This document shows, one piece after another, positions 7,623 through 15,294 of a DNA stretch of 64,000 bases. Every line of letters begins with the position of its first letter. Position 1 is the stretch's first letter. The notes beneath the pieces are model-generated. The model made no database searches and was not told where the DNA came from. It saw only the letters and a list, made by a program, of their open reading frames with translations. The stretch is from Micropruina glycogenica. GTDB taxonomy: Bacteria > Actinomycetota > Actinomycetes > Propionibacteriales > Propionibacteriaceae. The position numbers and the translations under genes were made by a program. Location: the NCBI RefSeq assembly GCF_039524395.1, contig NZ_BAAAGO010000022.1, one strand, 5' to 3'.

Positions 7623-8444
7623 TCAGGCCTCTCTGGTGAACACGTAGTGACCATCGCGATCGACGGCGCGGGTGCGGTAGCCGGCCTCGAACAGGGCGGT
7701 GAACACCTCGCGGGCCGCCAATCGCCAGCGGCGTCCCATCGCCGGGTCGGACGTCCGCAAACCCTCGATGTCGGACGGCACCCACACCCGTAGCGCCGGG
7801 GGTGCCGTTTCGGACGATTCGTCGCCCAGCGACGCGAGCACCTCTCGGTTCACCCCGGGCTCAGCCTTGGCGGTGGGCGCCAGCAGCACGGGGGCGCCCG
7901 CAGGCGAGTCGGGCAATGGACGCCCGCCGACCGGTTCGGTGAGCGTCCACTCGACCACGAACCGGTCGGGCAGATCGCCGGCGTTGACCGCGTCGCTCAT
8001 CTCGGGGTAGAAGTCGGGAACGAAATCGACCACCCGGCCGCCCAGCCGGTTGAGGTTGAAGTGCGCGTTGCGCCGAATCAGCGGATCGTAGGTCCACACC
8101 AAGTAGCGCGCGGCGTGCTGCAACGCCCAGTCGCGCTGCGCAAGCTTCAGCTGCCGCCCCACGCCTGCGCCCGCGAAACCCCTGGTCACCCCCGCGATAT
8201 ACGAGTAGATGCGATCCGATCCGGGCGCGCCGGCGAACCCGACCGTCACGCCGATCAGGGCATCGTCCACCCACGCCCCCAGCACGCACCCACCGGCGTG
8301 GGTGAACGCCACCATCAGGTCGATCGGAACCGGCGTCTCGGCCACCGGCACGCCCCAGATCTCGGCCAGCAGTGCCGCCGCGGCCGCCCGGTCGGCGTGG
8401 CCGGTCACCTCAGCGATGCGCACGTCGGGCTGGTCAGCGTTCAT
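7623..8444 (-). CDS. GNAT family acyltransferase (COG3375-like)
   Basis: Predicted acyl-CoA-dependent N-acyltransferase of 273 residues. The acyl-CoA binding segment is visible as 'GVTRGFAGAGVGRQLKLAQRDWA', followed by 'YLVWTYDPLIRRNAHFNLNRLGG', which is characteristic of the COG3375 group. This group is repeatedly found beside OSBS/N-succinylamino-acid racemases, where a member was described as a succinyl-CoA:D-amino acid N-succinyltransferase. The start at 8444 (MNADQPDVRIAEV) begins just before the domain. The gene forms an operon with the racemase-family gene, 6 nt downstream. Substrate assignment is inference from this context. Confidence 0.85.
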   Translation of the reverse strand: MNADQPDVRIAEVTGHADRAAAAALLAEIWGVPVAETPVPIDLMVAFTHAGGCVLGAWVDDALIGVTVGFAGAPGSDRIYSYIAGVTRGFAGAGVGRQLKLAQRDWALQHAARYLVWTYDPLIRRNAHFNLNRLGGRVVDFVPDFYPEMSDAVNAGDLPDRFVVEWTLTEPVGGRPLPDSPAGAPVLLAPTAKAEPGVNREVLASLGDESSETAPPALRVWVPSDIEGLRTSDPAMGRRWRLAAREVFTALFEAGYRTRAVDRDGHYVFTREA

Positions 8445-8520
8445 CAGCACAGCATGCCCGACGTACCTCGCCAACGTCAGGGCCGCGGCGAGTCGACGCG
8501 CCGGACACCGCGCACCTGTG

Positions 8521-8627
8521 GGCATCGATCAATGCTCCCGGGTCGCTGAACTGATGCCGGAAAGATCACGGCACCAGAGACCCGGCACCAACCACACGTG
8601 CCGGCATCGGTAACCGATGCCGGCACC
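8521..8627 (+). repeat. About 105-bp dispersed repeat, copy A
   Basis: Starts GGCATCGATCA and aligns along its whole length with 31554-31660, with many substitutions but few indels. It contains a perfect hairpin at 8598-8626 with 14-bp arms (GTGCCGGCATCGGT and its complement) around one base. No coding capacity is seen. It fills most of the gap between the GNAT gene and hisE. Confidence 0.75.
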
Positions 8628-8681
8628 CGTTTCTGCTCGCGCGCCCCTGCGGTCGGCGGCCAGAGCCGGTGTCGCACGGTC

Positions 8682-8687
8682 TAGACT
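8682..8687 (+). promoter_or_regulatory. Putative -10 box for leaderless hisE
   Basis: TAGACT lies 8 nt upstream of GTG 8696 and no ribosome binding site is present, so the message probably starts at or next to the start codon. Confidence 0.5.
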
Positions 8688-8695
8688 CACACGCC

Positions 8696-8962
8696 GTGAG
8701 CAAGACCTTCGAAGAACTGTTCGCCGAACTCAACCGCCGCGCACAGGAGCGCCCCGAGGGCTCGGGCACCGTACGCGCGCTCGATGCAGGCGTGCACGCG
8801 ATCGGCAAGAAGATCGTCGAAGAGGCCGCCGAGGTCTGGATGGCGGCGGAATACCAGTCACGGGATGACGCTGCGCTCGAGATCAGCCAGTTGCTCTACC
8901 ACACGCAGGTGATGATGATCGCGCTCGGCATCGACCTCGACGAGGTCTATGCGCGCCTCTGA
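8696..8962 (+). CDS. hisE: Phosphoribosyl-ATP diphosphatase HisE
   Basis: Small enzyme of 88 residues that hydrolyses phosphoribosyl-ATP to phosphoribosyl-AMP, the second step of histidine biosynthesis. It is an all-alpha MazG-type pyrophosphohydrolase. The metal-binding helix reads 'GKKIVEEAAEVWMAA', followed by 'EISQLLYHTQVMMIALG', both family hallmarks. The length equals stand-alone actinobacterial HisE (not fused to HisI). The start is GTG 8696, which removes nine unconserved residues of the longer frame. hisG follows after 168 nt, as is usual in this phylum. Confidence 0.95.
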   Translation: MSKTFEELFAELNRRAQERPEGSGTVRALDAGVHAIGKKIVEEAAEVWMAAEYQSRDDAALEISQLLYHTQVMMIALGIDLDEVYARL

Positions 8963-9016
8963 CCGGGCTGTCGCAACTGGTTGACGCCGCCGCAGAACCG
9001 GGCGGCCAAAAGACGA

Positions 9017-9054
9017 TGTGAATCCGACCCCCGTCTGAGGTGCTCGGATTCACA
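9017..9054 (+). terminator. Stem-loop between hisE and hisG
   Basis: A perfect 11-bp inverted repeat, TGTGAATCCGA (9017-9027) with TCGGATTCACA (9044-9054), loop 16 nt, followed by a pyrimidine run (CTCTCTCTTT). It could terminate the hisE message, which fits hisG having its own leaderless promoter, but it lacks a uniform T tract. Confidence 0.5.
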
Positions 9055-9130
9055 CTCTCTCTTTCGTGCCCTATGACCATGGCGGCTGCCGCGGCGAGCG
9101 AACCCCGCTGAACTGGGTAAAGTCAGCCGG

Positions 9131-9991
9131 GTGTCCGAGCGTCCGCTGCTGAAAATCGCCGTGCCCAACAAGGGCTCCCTGTCTGAGGCGTCCACCGAGA
9201 TGCTGCGCGAGGCGGGCTACCGACAGCGCCACGACACCAAAGACCTGGTGCTGCTCGACGAAGACAACGGGGTCGAGTTCTACTACCTGCGCCCGCGCGA
9301 CATCGCGGTGTACGTCGGCGAGGGCACCCTCGATCTGGGCATCACCGGCCGCGACATGCTGATCGACTCAGCGGCCGCGGCGGTCGAGGTGCTGCCGCTG
9401 GGCTTCGGGGGCACCCGGTTTCGCTTCGCCGCACCCGGGGGAGCGTCCTGGACCGTCGCAAACCTGGCCGGCAAGCGCATCGCCACCTCGTACGCCGGTC
9501 TGGTGCGCGAGTACTTGGACGGCCACGGCATCGGCGCCCGGTTGATCAAGCTCGACGGCGCCGTCGAATCGTCGGTGCGACTCGGCGTGGCAGACGCGGT
9601 GGCCGACGTGGTCGAGACCGGCAGCACCCTGAAGCGGGCCGGGCTCGAGCTCTTCGGCGAGGCGATCATGACCTCCGAAGCCATTCTCATTCAACGCGCG
9701 GACGCCCCCGAGCCCGCCGGCCTCGGCCGGCTGGTGCGCCGGCTCACCGGTGTGCTGACGGCCCGCAACTACTACATGGTCGAGTACAACGTGCCCGAGC
9801 AGAAGCTCGACGCGGCCTGCGCGATCACCCCCGGCCTGGACGCGCCCACCATGTCGCCCCTGGCCAAAGCCGGATGGCTGGCCGTCAGGGCGATGATTCC
9901 GCGGCAGGACGCCCCCCAGATCATGGACCGGCTCTACGACGTGGGTGCCGACGCGATTCTGGTGACGAACATCGTCGCCTGCCGGCTGTGA
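9131..9991 (+). CDS. hisG: ATP phosphoribosyltransferase HisG
   Basis: First and feedback-regulated enzyme of histidine biosynthesis; it condenses ATP with PRPP. The protein has 286 residues, the long form that carries a C-terminal regulatory domain and needs no HisZ. Visible motifs are the N-terminal 'KIAVPNKGSLSEAS', the phosphate loop region 'DAVADVVETGSTLKRAGLE' and the C-terminal histidine-sensing domain with 'MSPLAKAGWLAVRAMIP'. GTG 9131 follows TAAAGT (9118-9123) by 7 nt, which suggests a leaderless transcript. A PH-domain membrane protein gene starts 10 nt after its stop. Confidence 0.96.
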   Translation: MSERPLLKIAVPNKGSLSEASTEMLREAGYRQRHDTKDLVLLDEDNGVEFYYLRPRDIAVYVGEGTLDLGITGRDMLIDSAAAAVEVLPLGFGGTRFRFAAPGGASWTVANLAGKRIATSYAGLVREYLDGHGIGARLIKLDGAVESSVRLGVADAVADVVETGSTLKRAGLELFGEAIMTSEAILIQRADAPEPAGLGRLVRRLTGVLTARNYYMVEYNVPEQKLDAACAITPGLDAPTMSPLAKAGWLAVRAMIPRQDAPQIMDRLYDVGADAILVTNIVACRL

Positions 9992-10001
9992 GGCGGCGAC
10001 G

Positions 10002-10484
10002 GTGAGCACGGCACCAGCCGGCGGCAGCCCGGTGACCCCCGTCACGTACCGCCCGAGAGCGGCCCTGCGCATGGGGTTGTCGCTGTCGCTGACCCTGGTG
10101 CTGGCGTCCATTCTGGGTTGGTTGATGACCCCGGCCCAGGTGCAAGACCAGTTCACCCCCGTGCAGATCATCACCCTGCTGTTCTTTCTGGCGATCGTGG
10201 TGGCCCTCGCCATGGGCATCGGGCTGTGCTACGTGCACGCCGACGCCGACGGGCTGCGCTTTCGCAACGGCCTGAAGACCTATGAGGTGCCCTGGAGCGA
10301 GGTGAAGGCGATTCGCTACCGCGACGGTGACGCGTGGCCGTTCGTGTTGCTGCGCACCGAGGTCGAGCAGCGCGCCCTGATCGGCATTCAACGCAGCGAC
10401 CGTGACTACGCCGACCGATGTGTGGACGACCTGCGGCACCGGTTGGCGGCCGCCTACGGCACCGAGCCGCCGCAGTCCGACTGA
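10002..10484 (+). CDS. PH-domain membrane protein (bPH_6-like)
   Basis: Protein of 160 residues with two N-terminal membrane helices (about 24-43 and 54-76), then a small soluble beta-rich domain of the bacterial PH type: 'YVHADADGLRFRNGLKTYEVPWSEVKAIRY' in the usual order of strands, with the conserved W-S-E-V. Proteins of this kind commonly follow hisG in actinobacteria. The start is GTG 10002, ten nt after hisG, so the genes are probably cotranscribed. Its role is not known. Confidence 0.75.
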   Translation: MSTAPAGGSPVTPVTYRPRAALRMGLSLSLTLVLASILGWLMTPAQVQDQFTPVQIITLLFFLAIVVALAMGIGLCYVHADADGLRFRNGLKTYEVPWSEVKAIRYRDGDAWPFVLLRTEVEQRALIGIQRSDRDYADRCVDDLRHRLAAAYGTEPPQSD

Positions 10485-10533
10485 AGGCACCTGAGCGCCA
10501 GCCCCGCGAGCGCCGGGGACCGACACCCAACCC

Positions 10534-10559
10534 AGTCATCCGGCCTGCCGGGATCTCTG
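10534..10559 (+). repeat. GTCATCCGGC-type hairpin repeat
   Basis: AGTCATCCGGC ... GCCGGGATCTCTG. It is a shortened relative of the repeats at 6444 and 31505 and lies between the convergent genes ending at 10484 and 10571. Confidence 0.5.
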
Positions 10560-10570
10560 TCGGTGACCCC

Positions 10571-11023
10571 TCAGGTGCCCGTGCGGTTCTCGGGCAGAAT
10601 CAGGGTCTGCTCGGCCTGAGTGCCCGACGCCGGCGGCTGCCGGTAGCTCGGCGGCGAGCTGGCCGGCGGAACGCTCGAGGGCCCCGTCGACGGCCCGGTG
10701 GTCGGCTTGGGCTTGCGTGTGCGCTTACGGGTGGGCACCAGGCGAGAGCCCAGCAACAGCACCGCCGCCAACCCGAGCACGCTCAGCCCGATGATCACCG
10801 GAATCGTGAAGGTGAGGTTCTGCCACCACAGCGCGAGTGTGTTCCAACCGTCGATCGCCTGCTGGCTCAGACCCGCCAGCCACAGGCCCACCGGCACCAG
10901 CGCGATGCCGAGCCAGGCCATGACGGCCTTCCATGGCGCCCGACTCCAGATCGAGGCCACCAGCACGAGACCGAGAACGGTCCACGCCAGCACCACGACC
11001 ATCACCCACGTGGAGAGATCCAT
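10571..11023 (-). CDS. Membrane protein of unknown function with disordered tail
   Basis: Product of 150 residues. Three hydrophobic segments are visible (about 4-24, 33-51 and 71-92). They are followed by a basic stretch (RTRKRKP-like, about 98-107) and a Pro/Ser/Thr/Gly-rich, probably cytoplasmic and disordered C-terminus. The start at 11023 (MDLSTWVMVVVL) places the first helix at the N-terminus; the longer frame adds an unconvincing 60 residues. The gene is divergent from the SseB-like gene. I do not recognise a functional family. Confidence 0.65.
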   Translation of the reverse strand: MDLSTWVMVVVLAWTVLGLVLVASIWSRAPWKAVMAWLGIALVPVGLWLAGLSQQAIDGWNTLALWWQNLTFTIPVIIGLSVLGLAAVLLLGSRLVPTRKRTRKPKPTTGPSTGPSSVPPASSPPSYRQPPASGTQAEQTLILPENRTGT

Positions 11024-11099
11024 GGGGTCAGCGTGCCAGCAAAACCGGGGTTCCACTAGCGCCGAACGGGGGTGTCCGCGGTGTGATTGGCTAGGGGGG

Positions 11100-11603
11100 G
11101 TGAGCACTCTTGGCCAGCCGAACGCCGCCTGGGCGGGCGATCGCGGCGACCCCGACGACGCGGTACGCGCGGCCCTCGCCGCTGCCGCGGTCGGCCGATC
11201 CACCGACGACTACCTGTCGGCGGTCGCGGCCTTGTGTGCGGCGCGACTCTTGCTGCCCATCGTCGCCGACGGTGACGAGGCCGGTGACGGCCCCGACCCC
11301 ACCCGGCACGCCGAGATGGCCGCGGTGCTGATGACCTCCGCCACCGGCCAGACCGGAGCACTGGCCTTCACCGGTCTGGACGCCCTGCTGGCCTTCGACG
11401 CCCACGCCCGTCCGGTGCCCTGCACGCTCGATGTCGTGGCCGCCACCGCCATCGAGGTGGGCGCCCAGGCCATCGTCGTGGACGTCGCCGGCCCCCATCA
11501 GCTCGTCATCGACGAGTCGCTGATCGGCCCGCTGGCCACCGGCAACCGGCTGATCGCTCTCACCGACGGCTGGGGTTGGCTCTCGGCCGGCGCCCCAGCC
11601 TGA
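11100..11603 (+). CDS. SseB family protein
   Basis: Soluble protein of 167 residues with the actinobacterial SseB-like pattern: an N-terminal alpha region 'DDAVRAALAAA', a central strand '(L)LLPIVADGDEAG', and 'ALAFTGLDALLAFDAHARPVPC', which resembles the SseB N-terminal domain. Such genes often lie just upstream of infC in this phylum. The start at GTG 11100 gives MSTLGQPNAAW and is the only one that keeps the conserved domain without a long random extension. The biochemical role is not established. Confidence 0.72.
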   Translation: MSTLGQPNAAWAGDRGDPDDAVRAALAAAAVGRSTDDYLSAVAALCAARLLLPIVADGDEAGDGPDPTRHAEMAAVLMTSATGQTGALAFTGLDALLAFDAHARPVPCTLDVVAATAIEVGAQAIVVDVAGPHQLVIDESLIGPLATGNRLIALTDGWGWLSAGAPA

Positions 11604-11637
11604 GGGACACCGCCTCCTCGATTCGGCGTCCGTAGGC

Positions 11638-11846
11638 CCAACAAGCTAGAGTGGACGCCGTCGACCGGCCGTGAAGGCTGGTCCGCCGAAGTGGAGTCCC
11701 GCACTCCCACCCGTCCAGCCCCTGGCCGGCGGGTCGAACCAGGCCGCTGCTTCGTGCAGCCAGGCCACCAGTTCACGTGGGCCTCCGCATTCGCGGGGGC
11801 CCTTTTTGTTGGTCGACCACATCCGCTGCAACACCTTGGAGGAAAC
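11638..11846 (+). promoter_or_regulatory. infC operon leader region
   Basis: Untranslated stretch between the SseB-like gene and infC. It holds several potential stems, such as GCTGC (11746-11750) with GCAGC (11756-11760) and CCTGG (11721-) with CCAGG (11739-), ahead of the terminator hairpin at 11779-11807. Alternative pairings could provide an antiterminator. I saw no convincing leader peptide. Confidence 0.5.
11779..11807 (+). terminator. Intrinsic terminator (attenuator) upstream of infC
   Basis: Arms GGGCCTCCGC (11779-11788) and GCGGGGGCCC (11793-11802), one G-U pair, loop ATTC, followed by TTTTT (11803-11807). It stands 39 nt before the infC start, inside the transcript leader, so it is best read as an attenuator controlling infC-rpmI-rplT. 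Confidence 0.82.
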
Positions 11847-12533
11847 ATCAGCGAACCACGGATCAACGAGCGCATCCACGCAAACGAGGTGCGCTTGGTC
11901 GGGCCTGCCGGTGAGCAGGTCGGCATCGTCCGTCTCGAGGACGCCCTGCGGCTTGCCCGTGAGGCCGACCTCGACCTGGTCGAGGTGGCACCGATGGCCC
12001 GCCCGCCGGTCGCCAAGCTCATGGACTACGGCAAGTTCAAGTACGAGGCCGCCCAGAAGGCCCGTGAAAGCCGCCGTAACCAGACCAACACCGTGATCAA
12101 AGAAATGAAGCTGCGGCCCAAGATCGACAGCCACGACTACGAGACCAAGAAGGGTCACGTCGTGCGCTTTCTCAAGGCCGGCGACAAGGTCAAGATCACC
12201 ATCATGTTCCGCGGCCGTGAGCAGAGCCGCCCCGAACTCGGCTTCAACCTGCTGAAGAAGCTGGCCGACGACGTCGCCGAAGACGGTTTCGTCGAGTCCG
12301 CGCCCAAGCAGGACGGCCGCAACATGCTCATGGTGCTCTCGCCCACGAAGAAGAAGTCCGAAGCGCGGGTCGACGCCGAGGCGCAGAAGCAGGCCCGCAT
12401 GGCCCAGCGCGTCGCCGACGCCGAAGCCGAGGCGAAGGCCGAGGCCGAGCACCGGGCGTCCCACCAGAGCACCACCCAGACCAAGAAGCGCCGGGGTCCG
12501 GCCGACAACATGGACCCCGACATCGACCTGTGA
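11847..12533 (+). CDS. infC: Translation initiation factor IF-3
   Basis: IF-3 binds the 30S subunit, prevents premature 50S joining and checks the initiator tRNA and start codon. The N-terminal domain begins 'SEPRINERIHANEVRLVG', includes 'ADLDLVEVAPMARPPVAKLMDYGKF' and continues into the C-terminal domain 'KVKITIMFRGREQSRPELG'. The best start is ATC 11847, directly behind TTGGAGGA. Unusual AUU/AUC starts are a known feature of infC that lets IF-3 repress itself. The C-terminal tail is an acidic/basic low-complexity extension of about 45 residues, as in other actinobacteria. rpmI follows after 28 nt. Confidence 0.93.
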   Translation: MSEPRINERIHANEVRLVGPAGEQVGIVRLEDALRLAREADLDLVEVAPMARPPVAKLMDYGKFKYEAAQKARESRRNQTNTVIKEMKLRPKIDSHDYETKKGHVVRFLKAGDKVKITIMFRGREQSRPELGFNLLKKLADDVAEDGFVESAPKQDGRNMLMVLSPTKKKSEARVDAEAQKQARMAQRVADAEAEAKAEAEHRASHQSTTQTKKRRGPADNMDPDIDL

Positions 12534-12561
12534 GACCCACGAAAAGAAAGTGAGCGGCACC

Positions 12562-12768
12562 ATGCCGAAGATGAAGACGCACTCGGGCGCCAAGAAGCGG
12601 TTCCGGCTGACCGGCACGGGCAAGCTGATGCACCGCCAGGCCGGCAAGATGCACCTCAACGAGCACAAGCCCACCAAGCAGACCCGCCGCCTCGACGGCG
12701 ACAAGATCGTCGCCAAAGGCGACGCCAAGAAGGCCCGCAAGCTGCTCGGCTCGTACAAGGCCCGCTGA
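12562..12768 (+). CDS. rpmI: 50S ribosomal protein L35
   Basis: Basic ribosomal protein of 68 residues, starting MPKMKTHSGAKKRFRLTGTG, the standard L35 N-terminus, and ending in 'KKARKLLGSYKAR'. ATG 12562 is chosen over the upstream GTG because it gives the conserved N-terminus. It is the middle gene of the infC-rpmI-rplT operon. Confidence 0.97.
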   Translation: MPKMKTHSGAKKRFRLTGTGKLMHRQAGKMHLNEHKPTKQTRRLDGDKIVAKGDAKKARKLLGSYKAR

Positions 12769-12839
12769 CCCAGACCACCCGCGCCACCGCGCGAGTTTCG
12801 GGCTAGAACCCGAGACGATCAAAACAAGGAGTACCCACC

Positions 12840-13205
12840 ATGGCACGCGTCAAGCGCTCCGTGAACGCCCAGAAGAAGCGCCGCGAAGTCCTCGAGGCCG
12901 CGTCCGGCTACCGCGGTCAGCGGTCCCGGCTGTACCGCAAGGCCAAGGAGCAACTGCTCCACAGCGCCACCTACAACTACGCGCACCGCAAAGACCGCAA
13001 GGGCGACTTCCGCTCGCTGTGGATCCAGCGCATCAACGCCGCCGCGCGTGAAGAGGGCATGACCTACAACCGTTTCATCAGCGGCCTGAAGGCTGCCGGC
13101 GTCGAGGTCGACCGCAAGATGCTGGCCGAGCTGGCCGTCAGCGACGCCCCGGCGTTCGCCCAACTGGTCGAGTTGGCCAAGGCCAACGTCGGCGCGACCG
13201 CCTGA
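12840..13205 (+). CDS. rplT: 50S ribosomal protein L20
   Basis: RNA-binding protein of 121 residues that nucleates early 50S assembly. The N-terminal basic extension 'MARVKRSVNAQKKRREVLE' and the globular part 'FRSLWIQRINAAAREEGMTY' are typical. In other bacteria L20 represses its own operon by binding the leader mRNA; whether that works with the attenuator at 11779 here is unknown. It has an AAGGAG ribosome binding site upstream (about 12825-12831). Confidence 0.97.
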   Translation: MARVKRSVNAQKKRREVLEAASGYRGQRSRLYRKAKEQLLHSATYNYAHRKDRKGDFRSLWIQRINAAAREEGMTYNRFISGLKAAGVEVDRKMLAELAVSDAPAFAQLVELAKANVGATA

Positions 13206-13303
13206 TCATCTGCTGGCACGGGGTCGGCGCAACGCTGCGGACGTTCCGCGCGTCGCGCTGAGCCACCCCACCGGCACACCCACGTTAGAAAGCCGTTTCA
13301 GCC

Positions 13304-14125
13304 ATGTCCACCGAACGTCTCGAACTGCCTGAGCCCTCACAGGCGGTGCTGCGCGCCGCCCGGGCTCTGCTGCGCAGGAAGGAACGCAAGGCGACCGGAC
13401 GGTTTCTGGCCGAGGGTCCACAGGCGGTGCGTGAAGCGCTCAAGGTGCCGAACGCCGTCGAGTCGGTGTTCTTCCGCTGGGGAGCGGTGCACGACCACGT
13501 CGACCTGTTGGACGCCGCCCGGGCCGCCGACGTGCCGCACTACGCGGTCAGCGAGCAGAACCTGATCACCGTGTCGGACACCGTCACGCCACAAGGTGTG
13601 GTCGCGGTCTGCCGCACGGTCGACGTTGCGCTGGCAGATGCGCTGGCCGACGACCCGCAACTGGTCGTGATCTGCGCCCAGATTCGTGACCCCGGCAACG
13701 CCGGCACGGTGATTCGGTGCGCCGACGCGTTCGGTGCCGACGCGGTGATTCTGTCGTCGGACTCGGTCGAGGTGTACAACCCCAAGACCGTGCGGGCCAG
13801 CGTGGGCAGCATCTTTCACCTGCCGCTCGTGGAGGGGGTCGACCTGGCCGAAGCCATCGACGCCTGCCGGGCCGCGGGCCTGCAGGTGTTCGCCACCGAC
13901 GGCGAATCGGGCACCGAACTCACAGACCTCACCGACCGGCTCGCCCAACCCACCGCGTGGGTGATGGGCAACGAGTCGTGGGGCCTGCCCACCGAACACC
14001 TGCAACTGGCCGACACCACGGTCGCGGTGCCGATCTACGGTGCCGCCGAGAGCCTCAACCTGGCCACCGCAGCGGCCGTCTGCCTCTACGCGAGCGCCAG
14101 CGCCCAGCACACCGCGTCCGACTGA
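13304..14125 (+). CDS. SpoU/TrmH family RNA 2'-O-methyltransferase
   Basis: SPOUT-fold SAM-dependent methyltransferase of 273 residues. The N-terminal substrate-binding part is 'RRKERKATGRFLAEGPQAVREAL'. The catalytic domain shows all three SpoU motifs: 'DPGNAGTVIRCADAFGADAVIL', 'VMGNESWGLP' and 'VPIYGAAESLNLATAAAVCLY', which form the knotted SAM pocket. A gene of this type regularly lies between rplT and pheS in actinobacteria, and the target is usually 23S rRNA. The exact nucleotide cannot be assigned. Confidence 0.92.
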   Translation: MSTERLELPEPSQAVLRAARALLRRKERKATGRFLAEGPQAVREALKVPNAVESVFFRWGAVHDHVDLLDAARAADVPHYAVSEQNLITVSDTVTPQGVVAVCRTVDVALADALADDPQLVVICAQIRDPGNAGTVIRCADAFGADAVILSSDSVEVYNPKTVRASVGSIFHLPLVEGVDLAEAIDACRAAGLQVFATDGESGTELTDLTDRLAQPTAWVMGNESWGLPTEHLQLADTTVAVPIYGAAESLNLATAAAVCLYASASAQHTASD

Positions 14126-14193
14126 CCGGTCAACTCACCCCACAACTGCACAACCGGGCCGCGCAGCGGCACCAGCGAGACAACGGAGAACGT

Positions 14194-15294
14194 ATGTCAC
14201 CGCACGACAACCAGCCGGCGGACGCCCTGCGTCCCGAGGCCATCGAGGCGGCGGTCGACGCCGCGTTGGCAGCCATCGCGGCCGCCGATTCGGTGGCCGC
14301 GCTGAAGCAGGCCCGGCTCGCCCACGCCGGGGACAAGTCGCCGCTGGCCCTGGCCAACCGCGCCATCGGAGCGATTCCACCCGCCGATCGTAAAGAAGCC
14401 GGACGGCTGCTGGGCGCGGCCCGCGGCCGGGTGCAGCAGGCCTTGGCCGAGCGGGCCGAGGTGATCGAGGCCGCCGAACTGGCCCGGGTGCTGGTCGACG
14501 AGGCCGTGGACGTCACGCTGCCGGTCGAGCTGGCGCCGCAGGGCGCGATTCACCCGGTGACGGGCATGATCGACCTGATCTGTGACGAGTTCGTCGCGAT
14601 GGGCTGGGAGGTCGCCGAGGGCCCCGAACTCGAAGCCGAATGGCTCAACTTCGACGCCCTCAACATCGGCCCCGACCACCCCAGCCGCGGCGAAACCGAC
14701 ACGCTGTTCGTCGACCCGCCGAGCAACCACCTGGTGATGCGCACCCACACCTCGCCGGTGCAGGCCCGCACGCTGCTGAGCAGCGACCTGCCCGTGTACG
14801 TGATCTGCCCCGGCCGTACTTACCGGGCCGACGAGTACGACGCCACCCACCTGCCGGTGTTCCACCAGGTCGAAGGGCTGGCGGTCGACAAGGGGCTGTC
14901 GCTGGCGCACCTGCGCGGCACGCTCGACCACTTCGCGTCGGCCATGTTCGGCGACGGCATTCGCACCCGCATGCGGCCGCACTACTTTCCGTTCACCGAG
15001 CCGAGCGCCGAGGTCGACCTGCAGTGCTTCGTCTGCCGTGGCGAATCGGTGGGCAACCCCGATCGTCCGTGCCGCACGTGCAAGTCGGAAGGCTGGATCG
15101 AGTGGGGCGGCTGCGGCGTGGTGAACCCGCGGGTGCTGCGCGCCTGCGGAGTCGACACCGACGTGTACTCGGGGTTCGCGTTCGGCATGGGCATCGAACG
15201 CACGCTGATGTTTCGCAACAACCTGAGCGACATGCGTGATCTGGTCGAGGGTGACGTGCGCTTCAGCCGCACTTTGAAGGGGGTCGCTCGATGA
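14194..15294 (+). CDS. pheS: Phenylalanyl-tRNA synthetase alpha subunit
   Basis: Class II aminoacyl-tRNA synthetase catalytic subunit of 366 residues, acting as (alpha-beta)2 with PheT. The N-terminal coiled-coil tRNA arm precedes motif 1 (GWEVAEGPELEAEWLNF), motif 2 (YVICPGRTYRADEYDATHLPVFHQVEG) and motif 3 (GFAFGMGIERTLMFRNN). A CxxC...CxxC cluster (CFVCRG ... CRTCKSEGW), common in actinobacterial PheS, may bind zinc. ATG 14194 follows GGAGAA. The stop overlaps the pheT start by 4 nt (ATGA), so translation is coupled. Confidence 0.96.
   Translation: MSPHDNQPADALRPEAIEAAVDAALAAIAAADSVAALKQARLAHAGDKSPLALANRAIGAIPPADRKEAGRLLGAARGRVQQALAERAEVIEAAELARVLVDEAVDVTLPVELAPQGAIHPVTGMIDLICDEFVAMGWEVAEGPELEAEWLNFDALNIGPDHPSRGETDTLFVDPPSNHLVMRTHTSPVQARTLLSSDLPVYVICPGRTYRADEYDATHLPVFHQVEGLAVDKGLSLAHLRGTLDHFASAMFGDGIRTRMRPHYFPFTEPSAEVDLQCFVCRGESVGNPDRPCRTCKSEGWIEWGGCGVVNPRVLRACGVDTDVYSGFAFGMGIERTLMFRNNLSDMRDLVEGDVRFSRTLKGVAR

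Noticed and set aside
11671..11846. Leader peptide or N-terminal extension of IF-3 upstream of 11847
   Set aside because: The in-frame extension runs through the terminator hairpin, has no ribosome binding site of its own and no resemblance to IF-3; the canonical site TTGGAGGA directs the ATC at 11847.
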